Assembly: GCA_934757255.1 (NCBI GenBank)
Contig: CAKVLL010000019.1
Coordinates: 1-35,880 of the forward strand
Length of the DNA: 35,880 nucleotides
Source: an uncultured Candidatus Melainabacteria bacterium
GTDB taxonomy: Bacteria > Cyanobacteriota > Vampirovibrionia > Gastranaerophilales > Gastranaerophilaceae
Direction: 5' to 3'
Part shown: one piece after another, positions 34,382-35,880 of the stretch
Layout of the letters: each line of letters starts with the position of its first letter
How positions within the stretch are numbered: position 1 is the stretch's first letter
Position numbers and translations under genes: made by a program
The notes under the pieces: model-generated
Databases searched by the model: none
Told to the model about the DNA's origin: nothing
The model's input: only the letters and a program-made list of their open reading frames with translations

Positions 34382-35729
34382 TTTTATTCTAAAAGAAATA
34401 AATGAAGGTTATCTTGTTGGTGGCTCAATTAGAGATTTTTATACAAAAAAATGTAAATTTTGTGATAGAGATATATCTATTAAAGGGGCTGAAAAATTTG
34501 CAAAAAAACTTGCTGCTAAGTTTGATGCAACATTTATAATTTTGGATGAAGAAAACCAGATTTTTCGAGTTGTCTTAAAAGACAAAACCAATTTCCTTGA
34601 CATTTCAGAACTACAAGGTCAAACAATTGAAGATGATTTAAAAAGACGTGATTTTACAATTAATGCTATTGCATATGATTTGGCTAATGAAAAATTTATT
34701 GATGTTACAGGCGGTTTAGATGATTTAAAAAATAAAGTTTTGCGCCACATAAGCGATGTTAATTTTGAAGAAGATCCATTAAGAATTTTGCGCGCCTTTA
34801 GATTTTATGCAGTTACCGGTTTTAATATGACAGAAGAATTAGAAACTGCGTTAAAAAAATATATGCCTTTGGCGCTAAATCCGGCAAAAGAGAGAATTAA
34901 TTATGAAATTATGAAACTTTTTGGTGGAGATTTTACGTCAAATGCTCTATTGAAAATGGATGAATTTGGTCTATTGGAGAGAATTTTTCCTTGCGTAAAA
35001 GAGATGAAGAAAGTTCCACCAAATAGCCATCATCATTTGGATTTACTTCATCATGTTATTGAAACAGTACATCAGATAGAAATAATTTATGATAAATTGG
35101 AAGGTTTTGAAAAAGAACATATAGATACTATTGATTTTGGTGGATTTGCCAGAATTAATCATTTGAAACTTGCCGGATTTCTGCACGATATCGGTAAATT
35201 CTCAACTTGGACAATAGAAGAGGGTGGACGACACCGTTTTATTAAACATGATGATGTCGGCTCAAAATTAGTTGTACAACTATTAAAAGACTTGAAATTT
35301 TCCAAAAAGCAAATTGAATATATTTCTTTTATGATAAAAAATCATATCTATCCTTCAAATGTAATAGCAGCACCTGTTTTGAACGAAAAAGTGATGATGC
35401 GATACTTGCGTAAGATGGGAGATGATGTTGTTGATAATATTATCTTAGCAAAAGCCGACAGATTGTCTGCAAGAGGTGTTGATATAACACAAGAAATTAT
35501 AGATGCGAATATCAATGGACTAAATTCTTTGCTCGAGTTTTATTTAGCAAAAAAAGATACTCTTTTACCGCTTCCAAAACTATTAGACGGTTCTGAAATT
35601 ATGAAAATTTTGAAAATTACACCCTCTCCTAAATTAGGCGAAATAGTTAATGCTTTAAAAGAAGCACAAATTAATGGAGATATTCTAACAAAAGAAGATG
35701 CCATAAAATTTGTTAATTCTTATAAATAA
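34365..35729 (+). CDS. cca: CCA tRNA nucleotidyltransferase / poly(A) polymerase family with HD domain
   Basis: A 454-residue class II nucleotidyltransferase. Motifs: GYLVGGSIRD (15-24), metal-binding D34 and D36 in FCDRDISI, RRDFTINAIAYDL (nucleotide base contact and RRDF), DVTGGLDDLKNKVLRHI, DPLRILRAFRF. The later region carries an HD phosphohydrolase motif, LAGFLHDIGK, as in CCA enzymes with 2',3'-phosphodiesterase activity. Adding CCA to tRNA 3' ends is the likely role; poly(A) polymerase is the alternative. I chose the ATG at 34365 (GGAG 9 bases before). The frame runs up to a TTG at 34341 within rsmE. Confidence 0.92.
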   Translation: MNIKDDFILKEINEGYLVGGSIRDFYTKKCKFCDRDISIKGAEKFAKKLAAKFDATFIILDEENQIFRVVLKDKTNFLDISELQGQTIEDDLKRRDFTINAIAYDLANEKFIDVTGGLDDLKNKVLRHISDVNFEEDPLRILRAFRFYAVTGFNMTEELETALKKYMPLALNPAKERINYEIMKLFGGDFTSNALLKMDEFGLLERIFPCVKEMKKVPPNSHHHLDLLHHVIETVHQIEIIYDKLEGFEKEHIDTIDFGGFARINHLKLAGFLHDIGKFSTWTIEEGGRHRFIKHDDVGSKLVVQLLKDLKFSKKQIEYISFMIKNHIYPSNVIAAPVLNEKVMMRYLRKMGDDVVDNIILAKADRLSARGVDITQEIIDANINGLNSLLEFYLAKKDTLLPLPKLLDGSEIMKILKITPSPKLGEIVNALKEAQINGDILTKEDAIKFVNSYK

Positions 35730-35763
35730 ATTTCATACTATCATCTTGTGAAATTCTGTTTTT
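35729..35763 (+). terminator. Weak terminator-like hairpin after cca
   Basis: A 7-bp AT-rich stem (AATTTCA at 35729 with TGAAATT ending at 35755) has a 13-base loop and is followed by CTG and five T residues. It is weak, but in the right place between cca and gpmI. Confidence 0.35.
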
Positions 35764-35838
35764 GCCCCTCTTTACATTCGCCTACTTTTGTCATAAACTT
35801 ATTAGGTTAAAAAGACTTTATAGAGGAGAAATTTTGAT

Positions 35839-35880
35839 ATGAAAAATAGAGTTTTATTATGTATTATGGACGGTTGGGGA
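35839..35880 (+). CDS. gpmI: 2,3-bisphosphoglycerate-independent phosphoglycerate mutase, first 14 codons
   Basis: The window ends inside this gene. The 14 visible codons read MKNRVLLCIMDGWG, the highly conserved start of GpmI, with Asp11 as a metal ligand. GAGGAGAA (35823-35830) lies 8 bases before the ATG. GpmI interconverts 3- and 2-phosphoglycerate in glycolysis with Mn2+. The remaining roughly 500 residues lie beyond the edge. A leader of about 109 bases separates it from cca. Confidence 0.9.
   Translation, partial: MKNRVLLCIMDGWG

Overview
The window is an AT-rich, gene-dense bacterial chromosome segment (my reading; I could not compute exact GC). It starts inside ribosomal protein L1 (rplA) and ends 14 codons into phosphoglycerate mutase (gpmI). 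The mix of genes suggests a Gram-negative-type, non-phototrophic relative of Cyanobacteria such as Gastranaerophilales/Vampirovibrionia ('Melainabacteria'). It combines flagellar export parts (FlhB, a FliO-like protein), a SigF-like sigma factor and a FliA/WhiG-like one, a prepilin peptidase, SpmA/SpmB, a GH57 glycoside hydrolase, a sialic-acid-type NeuB and many TPR proteins. That placement is inference, not proof. I see no rRNA or tRNA gene, insertion sequence, prophage or CRISPR array. No gene-free stretch exceeds 300 bases; the longest is about 170, after rplA.

Layout. 1-6382 (+): rplA with its terminator, a P-loop NTPase/TPR protein overlapping rsmG, then an exported TPR protein overlapping a tRNA-dihydrouridine synthase. 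6398-7456 (-): flhB. 7549-9931 (+): a LapA-like membrane protein, MgtC, and a membrane-anchored TPR protein. 9916-11331 (-): an acidic protein with poly-Glu/poly-Ala tracts behind a near-perfect sigma-28 promoter. 11494-12726 (+): rarA, converging on a MgtE_N/FliG-like helical protein (-). 13742-14950 (+): an exported alpha/beta-hydrolase-fold protein and a zinc-ribbon protein, converging on spmA-spmB (-). 16072-17758 (+): sigma factor and prepilin peptidase, converging on clpB (-). 20556-24557 (+): surE, a GNAT acetyltransferase, a GH57 enzyme and a small orphan. 24554-26112 (-): tatD-tlyA. 26206 (+): rubrerythrin, converging on a FliA-like sigma gene (-). 27534-31339 (-): a tight operon of histidine kinase, Nudix hydrolase, AroH chorismate mutase, single-domain response regulator and an exported TPR protein. 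31471-35880 (+): fliO-like, neuB-like, KdsC-type phosphatase, rsmE, cca, then gpmI.

How it fits together. Housekeeping RNA modification (rsmG, dus, tlyA, rsmE, cca) is interleaved with dispersed motility and envelope genes (flhB, fliO, FliG-like, prepilin peptidase, LapA, TPR proteins) and their likely regulators (two alternative sigma factors, a split two-component pair). Two architectural signals stand out. At least eight genes have a -10 box only 6 or 9 bases before the ATG and no Shine-Dalgarno sequence, which predicts leaderless mRNAs. Five of seven convergent gene pairs overlap at their stop codons. The most specific regulatory signal is the sigma-28 consensus (TAAAGTTT-N11-GCCGATAT) in front of the uncharacterised acidic gene, which makes it a candidate new member of the flagellar regulon.
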